The notes below the pieces were generated by a model. It saw only the letters and a list, made by a program, of their open reading frames with translations, was not told the DNA's origin and searched no databases. A stretch of 64,000 nt of DNA from Dillenia suffruticosa. Its lineage: Eukaryota; Streptophyta; Magnoliopsida; Dilleniales; Dilleniaceae. Shown here in pieces: positions 63,332-64,000 of this stretch (its first letter is position 1; every line of letters begins with the position of its first letter). The stretch covers positions 15,890,608 to 15,954,607 of the forward strand of contig JAVTVX010000001.1 in assembly GCA_033439265.1 (NCBI GenBank), in the 5' to 3' direction. The position numbers and the translations under genes are program-made.

Positions 63332-64000
63332 CTGCCACATTACTCCAGTTTAGATTGACACAAAGTTGGCAAAGAAAATTTCCAAATAAAGATCATATTT
63401 TGCCCAGAAGAAGCTCAATCCATCTGTTTAATATTTTAAGGTGTGATGCTTAAAAGGGAGCTGGAACAATAAAAATAAAAGCATAAATAGAATAAAAGAT
63501 TATTGAATAGGAACACTAAAGAGATATGCATAAGTGTTGCAAACTCAAGCCAATAAAGTATTACATGGTAGGTGGTTTTAAATAACAGGTTATGGAAATG
63601 AAAATAAGAAGGGACTCTGGGTTCCTACATTTAGCTCGACAAGGGATGCCATCAAACAAACCTCTGCAAGACAAGAAAGGAGTGAATCCTAAGGCCGAGT
63701 TACCAGGGTGATGTCTCATTGGATGACCTACAATCATAAGGATTTTGTCTAGTACCATTTATTGTTCCCACAAATACAAATGATAGGATTATTATTACCC
63801 TTACTCACCACAACACTTTCAACCACACATACATATATAATCTATCAAAAGTACACAACTGCTGTGCGCTATGCTGCATGTCACTACAACTGCTACTACC
63901 AACATTAGAGCCAACATTACCACATTCACTAAACGAAGTCCCACTCTACCATCTGTACCTGACAATTGCCAAACCTCCCTCACATTGATTCCTAGAAGTA
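63332..64000 (-). other. Intron of the CPA-FAS gene up to the window end
   Basis: No upstream CPA-FAS exon was recognised in these 669 bases, so the preceding exon, expected to encode the stretch before the CTVICQDGSKE block, lies outside the window. Confidence 0.5.

Noticed and set aside
1-64000. Biosynthetic or defence gene cluster
   Set aside because: CLPP4, CPA-FAS and the hAT-derived gene have unrelated roles and lie among decayed genes and repeats; no co-functional neighbours are visible.

Overview
This is nuclear DNA of a flowering plant, most likely a eudicot with a repeat-rich genome. The evidence is GT-AG introns of very unequal length, a nuclear gene for a plastid Clp protease subunit with a transit peptide, a plant-type fused cyclopropane fatty acid synthase, GA/CT- and AT-rich microsatellites, and plant lineages of LTR retrotransposons. 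The species cannot be named from the sequence.

Layout. At 93-359 (minus) lie two decayed exons of a cyclopropane fatty acid synthase (CPA-FAS) relative. At 2142-8443 (plus) is the best supported host gene, CLPP4, with two coding exons around a 5.4 kb intron. From 9.3 to 13 kb come two decayed host genes, a DUF1218-like membrane protein fragment and a MYB-CC (PHR1-like) transcription factor. At 23156-25249 (plus) is a hAT-transposase-derived BED zinc-finger gene. A possible first exon lies near 15.3 kb and an array of A/T-only 8-9-mers sits between them.

From 25.35 to 47.2 kb is a nest of elements. A Sirevirus-like copia 3' end is followed by an anonymous repeat (X2). A Tat/Retand-like gypsy fossil (28181-46612) is inserted in X2. 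That fossil is itself split by an 11.1 kb Tekay/Del gypsy fossil (33140-44236, 5-bp target duplication GTTAC). A hAT-type MITE also interrupts X2. Beyond the nest, at 47218-47406, lies a second copy of the C-terminal exon of the hAT-derived gene. About 125 bp of that exon are therefore present on both sides of the nest.

From 51.0 to 54.28 kb is an RTE-clade LINE with an uninterrupted 989-codon ORF. From 54.7 to 63.3 kb (minus) seventeen exons of a CPA-FAS gene can be joined in frame (595 codons); its 5' exons lie beyond the window and its usual last exon was not found.

The genes do not form a pathway or cluster. CLPP4 (plastid proteolysis), CPA-FAS (lipid modification) and the hAT-derived protein are independent neighbours. 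I found no convincing new multi-gene system. The most unusual items are the duplicated exon end around the nest, the hAT-derived gene with its expected catalytic aspartates replaced, and the unbroken LINE.
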